The notes: generated by a model from the sequence alone, not told the origin. Numbered from the stretch's first letter, positions 1 through 6,357 are shown. The stretch is 7,557 nt of DNA from Fibrobacter sp. UBA1313 (GCA_002307115.1 DBTP01000174.1:1-7557), one strand, 5' to 3'. Made by a program: numbers and translations.

Positions 1-27
1 GATTGGTAAATCAGTTCTTTTTGTGCG

Positions 28-1203
28 TCAGATCATTTCGTTGTACACTTTTTCTACGTCCTCATAGCGAAGTGGGCTAAAATTCCCGAGTTCGTTGGGG
101 CGAGTCATCTTGATCTTTTTTGTCATCACTGAAATGTCTTCTTTTCGGAAACTGGGGAGTTCTCTCAGTTTTGAAGGAAGTCCTAACTGTATCCAGAAAT
201 CGGAAAGCGCTTGAATGCCTTCGAGGGCTGTATCTTGAATATTGAGTTTATTCGTGAGAGAGCCGAAAACACGTGTGGCAAGTTGTGCGAACCGTGCGGG
301 GTCATGATTCAGTTGGTAGTGCATCCACGCGGGATAAACAATGGCAAGTCCTGCGCCGTGAGCAACATCGTACAACGCGCTCAGTTCGTGTTCTAATGCG
401 TGTGCGCCCCAATCTTCTATGCGGCCCAGTCCTAATAAATTCACATGAGCCACCGTTCCTGCCCACATTAAAGTCGCACGCGCTTCGTAGTTATTCGGGG
501 TGTCTTTTACAACAAGGGCCGCATCAATAATGGATTTCAAGACCGCTTCGCACATACGGTCTGTGAGATCGACTCCTTTCTCGTTCGTGAAGTAACGTTC
601 AAAAATATGAGACATCATATCAGCGACGCCGCAGGCCGTTTGGTATTGAGGGAGCGTGTAAGTGAGTTCTGGATTAAGAATCGAAAATCGGGGACGGAGA
701 CATTCGCCAGTGGCGGCCCGCTTGAGGAGCGTTTCTTCTTGTGTAATGACTGAATTTCCAGACCCTTCGGAACCCGCTGCAGGAATGGTAAGAACAATGC
801 CGATGGGGAGTGCCTTCTCTGGCATACGGGTACGTTCATGAAAATCCCAAAAGTCGCCGTCATCAAGAGCTCCAGCGGCAATGGATTTCGCGGTGTCAAT
901 CACGGAGCCCCCACCGACGGCAAGAATAAAATCTATTTTTTCTTTCTTGCACTGTTCGATGCCCTTGTATACCGGGCCACTTTTGGGGTTGGGGAGAATC
1001 CCCCCGAATTCAGAAATGGCGATAGAGGCTTCATGAAGCGATGAACGCACTCGGGTGAGTAAGCCGCTTTTTTCTGCAGAATGCCCCCCATAAACGAGAA
1101 AGACTTTACGCGCTCCCGCTTTTTTTGCAAGTGCTCCAACACGAGTTTCTGTGTCTTTGCCGAAAATAAAACGAGTGGGGGAATAGTAATCGAAATTAAT
1201 CAT
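28..1203 (-). CDS. Iron-containing alcohol dehydrogenase, butanol dehydrogenase/YqhD type
   Basis: A 391-aa cytoplasmic oxidoreductase of the group III metal-dependent alcohol dehydrogenases, which interconvert aldehydes or ketones and alcohols with NAD(P)H. The N-terminal dinucleotide-binding half carries the GGGS motif at residues 97-100 followed by VID. The C-terminal helical half has the expected metal ligands: D195 and H199 in GVADMMSH, H268 in DWGAH and H282 in VAHGAG. The 14-residue spacing between the last two histidines is that of the family. Length is normal (about 385-395 aa) and nothing looks broken. In a fermentative anaerobe it would most likely dispose of reducing equivalents or detoxify aldehydes; the substrate cannot be read from sequence. 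The ATG fits the usual family N-terminus (NFDYYSPTRFIFG), but no convincing Shine-Dalgarno precedes it. It lies 82 nt downstream of uvrC on the same strand, so co-transcription is possible, though no functional link is implied. Confidence 0.93.
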   Translation of the reverse strand: MINFDYYSPTRFIFGKDTETRVGALAKKAGARKVFLVYGGHSAEKSGLLTRVRSSLHEASIAISEFGGILPNPKSGPVYKGIEQCKKEKIDFILAVGGGSVIDTAKSIAAGALDDGDFWDFHERTRMPEKALPIGIVLTIPAAGSEGSGNSVITQEETLLKRAATGECLRPRFSILNPELTYTLPQYQTACGVADMMSHIFERYFTNEKGVDLTDRMCEAVLKSIIDAALVVKDTPNNYEARATLMWAGTVAHVNLLGLGRIEDWGAHALEHELSALYDVAHGAGLAIVYPAWMHYQLNHDPARFAQLATRVFGSLTNKLNIQDTALEGIQALSDFWIQLGLPSKLRELPSFRKEDISVMTKKIKMTRPNELGNFSPLRYEDVEKVYNEMI

Positions 1204-1285
1204 AATAAGCCATTTCTTTTTGTTTACTTTGAAAAAGGAAATCTTCGAATATCAGTTTTTTTAGAGGCAACAAGAAAATAATATT

Positions 1286-3112
1286 TTATTTATCTGCTTG
1301 GTACACCGCAATTTTATCTCGCAGTTGGTGGCCTCGCACTTTACCTAAAAGATCTTCAATATCTTCTGAGGACGCCGTCAGAAAATCTTCGCGGCTACGG
1401 TATTTGGATAGAATTTTTTGGCGAGTGACATCGCCAACACCGGGAACAGCGAGCCATTGTACTTTAAAATCTTCTTTGCGTTTACTTCTCTGATAAGTGA
1501 TCGCAAATCGGTGAGCCTCATCGCGAGCATTTTGCAATAGCTTTAGTGCGGGGCTTGTGCGGTGGAGAACAATAGAGGGCCGGTTATCTGGGAATACTAT
1601 CTCTTCTAGGCGTTTCGCAAGGCCAATGAGCGGTATGTTCCCATGCCCCAATTGTTGTAAAATGGTGAAAGTTGCATCGACTTGTCCTTTACCACCATCT
1701 ACAACCAAAAGATCGGGAAGCGGTCTTTTCTCGTTTTCCAGGCGCCGAATGCGTCGAGTAAGAACTTCTTGCATGCTTGCAAAATCATCGATGCCTTCTA
1801 CGGTTTTGATAATGAATTTCCGATATTGAGATTTATCGGGCCTCCCGTTTTTGAACGAAACGAGACTTGCTACCGTATGGGTTCCCGCCAGGTGAGAAAT
1901 ATCCACGCACTCAATGTGAAAGGGCGTTTTCAAAAGGCTCAATTCTTTTTGCAAGTCAAAAACACCTTGTTCAATTTCATCGTACTTACGGGCTTCGGCT
2001 TGCATTTCTACTAAAAGCATTTCCGCGTTCGCCCGCGCGAGCCGCATAAATCCTACTTTTTCTCCGCGCTGAGGAACAGTAAATGTTACTTTGTGCCCCG
2101 ATTTTTCGGAAAATTCTTCTTCTAACAAAGTCTTGTCTTCTTCGGGAAGTGCATTTTCCAAAGCAATTTCGGGCGGAATCATAATCGCTTTTGAATACCA
2201 ACCAGAAAGCATTTCGCAGAGAATTTCGGTTTCGTCTTGTTCTTCTCTACATTCCAAACAATAATGCCTGCGACCAAAGAAAACGCCTTCACGGTATTCT
2301 AAAATGACAGCCGTGGCAAATGTTTTATTCCGTCGTACAGCGATCACATCCAGCTTGAGCGACGCATCGCTCGCATCTGCTTTTTGGTGCGTATTGCTTG
2401 CTTCTAAGGCGAGGATTAAATCTCGCTTTTTGGCGGCAGTCTCAAAGTCTAAATTTTGACTCGCCAATTCCATTTCCTGTTGCCATCCACGCATCAGATC
2501 ATCCCGTTTGCCACCTAAAAGGCGAATGGCTTCTTGCACCATTTGTGCGTAATCTTCTTTGGAACAGAGGCCTGCGCAGGGAGCGGTACAACGACCCATG
2601 TGGTAATTAAGACAGGGTCTGGAGGGTGTTTTCAAGGGGAGTTTTAGGGTACACTCGCGGATATGAAAAAGCCGAGCGGTTAAATCAATCAAAACATGAA
2701 TGGCCCAAGAACTTACAAAAGGGCCGAAGTACAAATTGCCATCACTCCGCACAGAACGAGTTACAATCACCCGGGGAAAATCTTCGCGCATGGTTACTGC
2801 GAGGTAAGGGAAATGTTTGTCGTCTTTTTGCCGGACATTGTAGATCGGTTTATGTTTGTGAATCAGATTCGCTTCCAAAATGAAAGCTTCTTCTTCTGTT
2901 TCTGTAATAATCCAATCGATGTTCCGAATATGAGGAAGCATCAAAGTGGCTGCGCGGTGCCCTGGTTTTTCTCTACCATCAAAATAGCTACGGACGCGGC
3001 GGCTGAGCACTTTCGCTTTGCCAACATAAATAATGGTTCCATTGGCGTCTTTCATAAGATAAACGCCTGGGCGGGCCGGAAGTTCCGATAGCCTTTTCTC
3101 AATAGAATCCAT
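1286..3112 (-). CDS. uvrC: Excinuclease ABC subunit C (UvrC)
   Basis: A 608-aa UvrC, the nuclease of UvrABC nucleotide excision repair, which cuts on both sides of a lesion after UvrB loading. Domains in order: a GIY-YIG nuclease at about 12-95 (PGVYLM at 15-20, IIYVG at 27-31, with Y29 and R39 in the expected catalytic places and the conserved glutamates in the 71-80 segment); a cysteine cluster C154, C167, C175, C179 matching the metal/Fe-S site described for the family; a UVR motif at about 204-238 that contacts UvrB; an RNase H-like nuclease with D404 (ECVDISH), D472 (LLVVDGGKGQ) and H534 (DEAHRFA) as the likely catalytic triad; and C-terminal helix-hairpin-helix elements around VPGVGDVTRQ (556-565). 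Length is typical and the gene is intact. It is divergent from the zapB-like gene, with 140 nt between the two start codons. No other SOS-type gene is nearby and I saw no clear operator. Confidence 0.98.
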   Translation of the reverse strand: MDSIEKRLSELPARPGVYLMKDANGTIIYVGKAKVLSRRVRSYFDGREKPGHRAATLMLPHIRNIDWIITETEEEAFILEANLIHKHKPIYNVRQKDDKHFPYLAVTMREDFPRVIVTRSVRSDGNLYFGPFVSSWAIHVLIDLTARLFHIRECTLKLPLKTPSRPCLNYHMGRCTAPCAGLCSKEDYAQMVQEAIRLLGGKRDDLMRGWQQEMELASQNLDFETAAKKRDLILALEASNTHQKADASDASLKLDVIAVRRNKTFATAVILEYREGVFFGRRHYCLECREEQDETEILCEMLSGWYSKAIMIPPEIALENALPEEDKTLLEEEFSEKSGHKVTFTVPQRGEKVGFMRLARANAEMLLVEMQAEARKYDEIEQGVFDLQKELSLLKTPFHIECVDISHLAGTHTVASLVSFKNGRPDKSQYRKFIIKTVEGIDDFASMQEVLTRRIRRLENEKRPLPDLLVVDGGKGQVDATFTILQQLGHGNIPLIGLAKRLEEIVFPDNRPSIVLHRTSPALKLLQNARDEAHRFAITYQRSKRKEDFKVQWLAVPGVGDVTRQKILSKYRSREDFLTASSEDIEDLLGKVRGHQLRDKIAVYQADK

Positions 3113-3118
3113 ACCTCC
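3113..3118 (-). promoter_or_regulatory. Ribosome binding site of uvrC, unusually close to the start
   Basis: On the minus strand GGAGG is followed by one T and then the ATG of uvrC, leaving a spacer of only 1 nt where 5-9 nt is usual. No ATG, GTG or TTG start lies downstream before the GIY-YIG core begins. In-frame upstream codons reach a TGA seven codons before the ATG with no standard start between. The ATG is therefore the best available choice, and the GGAGG may be poorly used or fortuitous. Confidence 0.45.
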
Positions 3119-3252
3119 AATGTAGATAATTCAAGGATTTTATAGGCGAACGCTTCAGAAGGCTTTTTGAATAGGGGATTTTATTATCCACGCACTTTTT
3201 TTTGAGCCCACCTTTATTTATCTTTTCAAAAGAAATTGAAGGAGTTTTCTCA

Positions 3253-3651
3253 ATGAATCTCGAAAATATGGATATTCTCGCTCAGAAAGTGGAAAAGGTG
3301 TTGGATACGCTTCGTCGTGTGAAAGCGGAAAAGGCTCAAGTGCAAGTGGAAGGTCGCCAAATGCTGGAAAAAGCTCAGGCGCAACTAGCAGCGAAGGACC
3401 GCGAACTAGAAGAACTCTACGCTCGTTTAGAAAGTCGGAGTAATGAATTACAAAGTTTGAATAATGTGGTTAAGAATCAAGGCGAAGAAATTCAACTCGC
3501 TCAAGAACGATTCCAACAACTTTTGAATACCATTGAAGCTGAATTGGGAACCGAAATCCCCATTGCACCTACAGCTCCTGAAATGGTGGAAGACCCTGCT
3601 GTTGAGAATCAGTCTGAGGTTGAGGTGAAGCAAAACGATTTTTTCGGCTAA
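3253..3651 (+). CDS. ZapB-like coiled-coil cell division protein
   Basis: A 132-aa cytoplasmic protein made of one long predicted coiled coil (about residues 5-98, rich in E, K, Q, A and L, with no prolines or glycine runs until 99). An acidic, proline-containing tail follows (99-132) and ends in NDFFG. The start is set at the ATG preceded by AAGGAG with an 8-nt spacer. An in-frame ATG 17 codons upstream has no such site and would add residues outside the coiled coil. ZapB-type proteins are short coiled coils that bind ZapA and stabilise the FtsZ ring, and zapB-like genes often lie directly before zapA, as here (47 nt upstream). Coiled coils are weak evidence of homology, so the assignment depends mainly on the zapA neighbour; another structural coiled-coil role is possible. 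It is longer than E. coli ZapB (about 80 aa) because of the C-terminal tail. Confidence 0.7.
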   Translation: MNLENMDILAQKVEKVLDTLRRVKAEKAQVQVEGRQMLEKAQAQLAAKDRELEELYARLESRSNELQSLNNVVKNQGEEIQLAQERFQQLLNTIEAELGTEIPIAPTAPEMVEDPAVENQSEVEVKQNDFFG

Positions 3652-3668
3652 GGTGGCTTGTAGCCACC
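3652..3668 (+). other. Perfect 7-bp hairpin between zapB-like gene and zapA
   Basis: GGTGGCT (3652-3658) pairs perfectly with AGCCACC (3662-3668) around a TGT loop, starting at the first base after the zapB-like stop codon. The nearest T run (TTTT, 3673-3676) is four bases further on, behind GATCC, so this is a poor intrinsic terminator. It could lower read-through, protect the 3' end of the upstream message or mark a processing point, thereby setting the ratio of the two division proteins. Confidence 0.55.
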
Positions 3669-3698
3669 GATCCTTTTGGTATTGGAATGAGGTAGGCT

Positions 3699-4028
3699 AT
3701 GGACGCAGCAGATTCTTCCTTACGCACCACTCGTGTGGTGATTGGCCAGGATAAATTTCAAATTCAAACGGATTTGAACGAGGCTGAATTGGATGAAATT
3801 GTGGCGTTCGTTTCCAAGAAAGTGGAACAACACATGGATTCGGCTTCTCGACTAGATATTCGAAAGCAAATGATATTAATGTCAATGGATATTTCTTCGG
3901 AATTATTTGAATTGCGTCGTCGTGTAGCAAAAGCTCAAGTTTATTATCATGAAAGTCAAAAAATGGCCAATGTTTTGGCTGATTTATTGGACGAAGGCAT
4001 CAATAGAATTTCTTCCAAGATAGACTAG
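3699..4028 (+). CDS. zapA: Cell division protein ZapA
   Basis: A 109-aa protein with the layout of the ZapA family, which binds and bundles FtsZ protofilaments at the division septum. An N-terminal beta segment (about 11-24, RVVIGQDKFQIQTD) corresponds to the family's V-x-I-x-G-x-x-(Y/F) strand. A first helix follows (about 27-48, AELDEIVAFVSKKVEQHM), then a long C-terminal helix (about 54-100) that forms the tetramer coiled coil in known ZapA structures. Length is typical (about 100-110 aa). The ATG has GAGG 6 nt upstream. It follows the ZapB-like gene by 47 nt, and the two are probably one transcription unit. A structured RNA follows after 62 nt, reproducing the zapA-ssrS order known from gammaproteobacteria. 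Confidence 0.88.
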   Translation: MDAADSSLRTTRVVIGQDKFQIQTDLNEAELDEIVAFVSKKVEQHMDSASRLDIRKQMILMSMDISSELFELRRRVAKAQVYYHESQKMANVLADLLDEGINRISSKID

Positions 4029-4054
4029 ATCTTCTCGAAAACAATTAGACTTTA

Positions 4055-4083
4055 TTGCTTTTTATAGGGATTCTGAGTATATT
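4055..4083 (+). promoter_or_regulatory. Candidate sigma-70-type promoter of the 6S-like RNA
   Basis: TTGCTT (4055-4060) and TATATT (4078-4083) are separated by exactly 17 nt. Initiation about 7 nt after the -10 box would fall at 4090-4091, the first base of the closing stem of the RNA. The -35 box matches consensus at only three positions; the -10 box is good. The fit between predicted start and predicted RNA end is the main support. Confidence 0.55.
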
Positions 4084-4090
4084 ATCCTCA

Positions 4091-4250
4091 GGCATCCCTC
4101 GGTATTATGCCCGATCTAACAAGATTCGTTCAGCTCCTTGTTCTTGCTTATTTATCTATGCTCGGCAATAGCCTTGAAAGATGACTCAGCGAGGCAGCGC
4201 TATCTTTTATAAAGAGTAGCTTCGAGCGTAAGTAAACCGAAAGGGATGCC
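4091..4250 (+). ncRNA. ssrS: Probable 6S RNA (ssrS), about 160 nt
   Basis: 6S RNA mimics an open promoter and sequesters the housekeeping RNA polymerase holoenzyme. The fold seen here is a closing stem GGCATCCC (4091-4098)/GGGATGCC (4243-4250), continued by TCGGT/ACCGA with two bulged A residues. A large central region follows, 39 nt on the 5' side and about 42 nt on the 3' side. An apical arm closes with CTTGCT (4143-4148)/AGCGAG (4188-4193) and ends in a CTATGC/GC-ATAG hairpin. The 3' strand of the central region holds a strong hairpin (4199-4220: GCTA/TAGC plus TCTTT/AAAGA, loop TAT), as E. coli 6S RNA also does. The apical stretch ATGCTCGG...AGCCTT resembles the E. coli apical sequence as I recall it. 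Length, position after zapA, a candidate promoter and a 3' T tract all agree. The fold was done by hand. The alternatives are another structured sRNA or a leader of the following gene. Confidence 0.75.
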
Positions 4251-4257
4251 TTTTTTT
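4243..4257 (+). terminator. 3' arm of closing stem plus T7 tract ending the 6S-like RNA
   Basis: GGGATGCC, the 3' half of the closing stem, runs directly into seven T residues (4251-4257). This is the sequence form of an intrinsic terminator, except that the pairing partner lies about 150 nt upstream, across the whole RNA. It may terminate transcription once the RNA has folded, or the T tract may simply mark a processed 3' end. Confidence 0.5.
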
Positions 4258-4277
4258 GTTCTATTAACTTAAAACTA

Positions 4278-4294
4278 CGGACTTCGGCGGACTT
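4278..4294 (+). repeat. Short direct repeat CGGACTT x2 upstream of the 79-aa gene
   Basis: CGGACTT occurs at 4278-4284 and again at 4288-4294, separated by CGG and ending 3 nt before the ATG at 4298. It occupies the place where a ribosome binding site should be, and no good Shine-Dalgarno is seen there. It may be chance or a small operator. Confidence 0.3.
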
Positions 4295-4297
4295 TAT

Positions 4298-4537
4298 ATG
4301 CGTATTGCGATCCAACAAAATAATGCAAGGTTTCAGTTCTCTTTTCATCGAGATCCTAAAGTTGTTTCTGTCGCTAGGGGTGTGGATGAAGTGATGATTG
4401 ATGACCATCTATATATTATTGAAGACGTTTCTTATATGAAAATATATGGCCATGTTCTTTGGAATGAAAAAGACGAAGCTCTTTCTCCAGCAGAGAAACG
4501 GAGTATTTTGGAAAATTTCTTAGATAGTAAGGTATAA
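4298..4537 (+). CDS. Hypothetical protein, 79 aa, unrecognised
   Basis: I do not recognise this family. The 79-residue product has no signal peptide or membrane segment and should be cytoplasmic. The first 55 residues alternate polar and hydrophobic positions in a way that suggests beta strands (for example HLYIIEDV and YMKIYGHVLW). The last 20 (SPAEKRSILENFLDSK) look like one amphipathic helix. There is no cysteine cluster, so no zinc finger. The stop is followed at once by a clean intrinsic terminator, which supports a real, expressed gene. The ATG at 4298 lacks a convincing ribosome binding site. It begins 41 nt after the T tract of the 6S-like RNA, where E. coli has ygfA (5-formyltetrahydrofolate cyclo-ligase), to which it bears no resemblance. 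Confidence 0.65.
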   Translation: MRIAIQQNNARFQFSFHRDPKVVSVARGVDEVMIDDHLYIIEDVSYMKIYGHVLWNEKDEALSPAEKRSILENFLDSKV

Positions 4538-4559
4538 AAGGCTCATTCGGGCCTTTTTT
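4536..4559 (+). terminator. Intrinsic terminator after the 79-aa gene
   Basis: AAAAGGC (4536-4542) pairs with GCCTTTT (4551-4557) around an 8-nt loop, and the T tract runs to 4559. The stem overlaps the TAA stop codon of the 79-aa gene. It separates that gene, and any read-through from zapA or the 6S-like RNA, from the membrane-protein gene downstream. Confidence 0.85.
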
Positions 4560-4584
4560 ATTGCATCCCTGGTGTTTTTGTAAC

Positions 4585-5238
4585 ATGAAATTAGTGCCTA
4601 TTATCCGAAAAACGGTGGCTTTGCTCATCGGCTTTTCTGTTATCTATTTAGGGGTTTGTTTTGCAATCAAAGCTCATGTGGGTTTAGGTGCTTATGATGC
4701 TCTTTGTTTAACGATATCGAATGTTCTTCCCAGTAAATTTTTTACTGTAGGAACCGTTGCAATCATTCTCAATTCTTCTTTTGTTTTTGGACAAATTTTA
4801 TTAGAACGGAAAAATTTTCGTCCTCTAGAATTGATGCAATTTTTCTTTATCTTCTTTGGCGGTCGTCTTTTGGATTTTTTCGTTTATACGTTATTTGCGG
4901 ATTTTGTGGTGAGCTATTATCCTTGGCGGCTTTTATTGGCTGTCGTTGCTTTTGCAATAAGTGCTTTAGGCGTCATGATTGTGATGGAATCTCGATTTGT
5001 ACGAGTTCCGTTAGAAGGATTCTGTACGCTACTTGCGCATCAGTTTGGAAAAAAGATGGGCTTTATTCGTCAGATTGGAGATGCTTTTTTCTTTGTGTTG
5101 GTGCTTTTGCTTACGTTCATTTTTGGTGATGATCTCACCATTCGTGAAGGCTCGATCGTTTGTCTTTTAATTTTTGGTCCACTGCTTGACTTATTTAAAA
5201 AGCCGGTACAAAGATTGATGCGTTTTTTGAAAGTTTAA
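4585..5238 (+). CDS. YczE/YyaS/YitT-family integral membrane protein
   Basis: A 217-aa polytopic inner-membrane protein with five or six hydrophobic segments (about 8-28, 53-73, 81-104, 114-134, 164-180 and a weaker one at 190-204). It shows features I associate with the YczE family: a short GLGAYDAL motif after the first membrane segment (33-40, compare G-x-x-PWD in relatives), FFGGRLLDFF in the third, and a C-terminal EGSIVCLLIFGPLLDLF block. The function of the family is unknown; transport is often suggested and not proven. The ATG at 4585 is chosen over a TTG eight codons earlier because the TTG abuts the upstream terminator T tract and the extra residues (HPWCFCN) do not look like part of the protein. 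The ribosome site is weak (GGTG about 10 nt upstream). The lyase gene starts 36 nt after its stop with no terminator between, so the two may share a transcript. Confidence 0.75.
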   Translation: MKLVPIIRKTVALLIGFSVIYLGVCFAIKAHVGLGAYDALCLTISNVLPSKFFTVGTVAIILNSSFVFGQILLERKNFRPLELMQFFFIFFGGRLLDFFVYTLFADFVVSYYPWRLLLAVVAFAISALGVMIVMESRFVRVPLEGFCTLLAHQFGKKMGFIRQIGDAFFFVLVLLLTFIFGDDLTIREGSIVCLLIFGPLLDLFKKPVQRLMRFLKV

Positions 5239-5274
5239 ACGTTTTTCTGATTATTTTCTCTATTAGGAGATATT

Positions 5275-6357
5275 ATGAAGATATTTTTATTTCTTTGTCT
5301 ACTCGTCTTTGCAACAGTGAATTCTAGTGCCTCCGTTTTAGACGTAACTTTTGATTCCCAAAATGAAGGGATCTACACGGAAACTCTTGCTTATACAGAT
5401 TTTCCGTATCAAGACAATCAGAATTTTTGGAGCAATTCTTGGTATGAATTGGGCTATGAGCGCGGCACGATTGTAGTGGATTCTATTTCCCAAAGTAAGG
5501 TACTTCGAGTAAAATACCCTAAAGGGTGCTTGGGGCCAAATGGTGCTACTGGGTGTGGTGTTCAAATTAAATATCCATTACCAGATTCCGCAGAAACGAT
5601 GTGGCTTAGCTATCAGATTTTTTTTGAAGAAGGTTTTGATTTTGTCAAAGGCGGAAAATTACCAGGGCTCTGTGGTGGTGAGTGCTATACGGGTGGAAAT
5701 GTTCCTAGTACAGGCGATGGTTGGAGTGCCCGAATTATGTGGCGTACCGGAGGTCGCGTTGTTCAGTATCTCTATTTTGTGGATCAGACGGGAACTTATG
5801 GAGATGATGCTAAATGGGATTTAGGAAGATCCATAACGCAGAAAGTTTTTGTGCCAGGAATTTGGCATACGGTGGTGACGAAGATCGAGTTGAATTCTGT
5901 CCCTGTGGAGGGAAAAGGCTCCAAGAATGGTAAAATGAGAAGTTGGTTTGATGGCGATTTGGCACTGGATCTGGATACGCTACGGTTGCGTGATTATGCG
6001 GCTCAAAAAATCGATAAATTTTATTTTTCAACTTTTCATGGTGGGAGTGACTCCACTTGGGTTCCTTCCGTGGATAGTTATATCCGCTATGATAACATTG
6101 TGGTGAGTAAAGATTCTATTCCAATTACTAAAGGTTCTTTGGGCTTACTTTTGGGGGACGAATTTCATGGAAAAACAAAGTTGCCTCGAATGTTAGTGGG
6201 AAACAAAATAAAATGGGAGACTCCACTTCCTCGTAGTATGCGCTTCTTCTTTTATGGGACTGATGGTCGCTTGCGCATTTCAAAAATAGGACCTCAAGGA
6301 ACCACAGAAATGCAACTCCCATTGAAGAATGAAGTGTTTTTTTTGAAGGTTCAGTGA
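5275..6357 (+). CDS. Secreted polysaccharide lyase, PL14-like (alginate/glucuronan lyase fold)
   Basis: A 360-aa exported protein. Residues 1-20 form a signal peptide (MKIF, hydrophobic core, cleavage near SSAS/VLD). The catalytic domain covers about 21-280 and looks like polysaccharide lyase family 14, whose beta-jelly-roll members cleave uronic-acid polymers by beta-elimination. The hallmark GGKLPGL (126-132) contains K128, and GWSARIMW (149-156) gives S151 and R153. QYLYF gives Y165 and Y167, exactly 12 and 14 residues after R153, the spacing I recall for the catalytic Arg and Tyr pair of the Chlorella-virus PL14 enzyme vAL-1. FHGG (254-257) and a late RYDNIVV strand fit the fold. Four cysteines (C85, C94, C133, C137) may form disulfides. 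Residues 300-360 contain a FYGTDGRL...FFLKV element resembling T9SS-type C-terminal sorting tails. The ATG has AGGAG 7 nt upstream. The substrate (alginate, glucuronan or other) is not determined. Confidence 0.8.
   Translation: MKIFLFLCLLVFATVNSSASVLDVTFDSQNEGIYTETLAYTDFPYQDNQNFWSNSWYELGYERGTIVVDSISQSKVLRVKYPKGCLGPNGATGCGVQIKYPLPDSAETMWLSYQIFFEEGFDFVKGGKLPGLCGGECYTGGNVPSTGDGWSARIMWRTGGRVVQYLYFVDQTGTYGDDAKWDLGRSITQKVFVPGIWHTVVTKIELNSVPVEGKGSKNGKMRSWFDGDLALDLDTLRLRDYAAQKIDKFYFSTFHGGSDSTWVPSVDSYIRYDNIVVSKDSIPITKGSLGLLLGDEFHGKTKLPRMLVGNKIKWETPLPRSMRFFFYGTDGRLRISKIGPQGTTEMQLPLKNEVFFLKVQ

Noticed and set aside
1274..1290. AAAATA/TATTTT inverted repeat after the uvrC stop as a terminator
   Set aside because: It is entirely A/T with almost no loop; an AT-rich intergenic gap produces such palindromes by chance.
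2696..3091. Plus-strand open frame of 131 codons inside uvrC
   Set aside because: It lies wholly antisense to the conserved GIY-YIG and cysteine regions of uvrC, and its product has no coherent domain character.
3139..3144. TATAAA on the minus strand as a -10 box for uvrC
   Set aside because: No acceptable -35 element at 16-18 nt; the nearest TTCAAA is about 21 nt away. In an AT-rich intergenic stretch this is weak.
3182..3187. TATTAT as a -10 box for the zapB-like/zapA transcript
   Set aside because: The only TTGA-type -35 candidate (TTGAAT, 3167-3172) is just 9 nt upstream, too close to work as a pair.
3202..3252. Upstream in-frame ATG that would lengthen the ZapB-like protein by 17 residues
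   Set aside because: It has no ribosome site and adds a non-helical stretch (SPPLFIFSKE), whereas the ATG at 3253 has AAGGAG at a good distance.
4148..4408. Minus-strand open frame of 86 codons opposite the RNA and the 79-aa gene
   Set aside because: It runs across the structured RNA, has no ribosome site or recognisable features, and is best explained as a chance open frame.
4561..4584. TTG start eight codons before the YczE-like gene start
   Set aside because: It directly abuts the terminator T tract, has no ribosome site, and the added residues are Trp/Cys-rich and unlike the family N-terminus.
5282..5300. Cys8 of the lyase signal peptide as a lipobox cysteine
   Set aside because: It sits in the middle of the hydrophobic core with more hydrophobic residues after it; a normal signal peptidase I site near residue 20 fits better.
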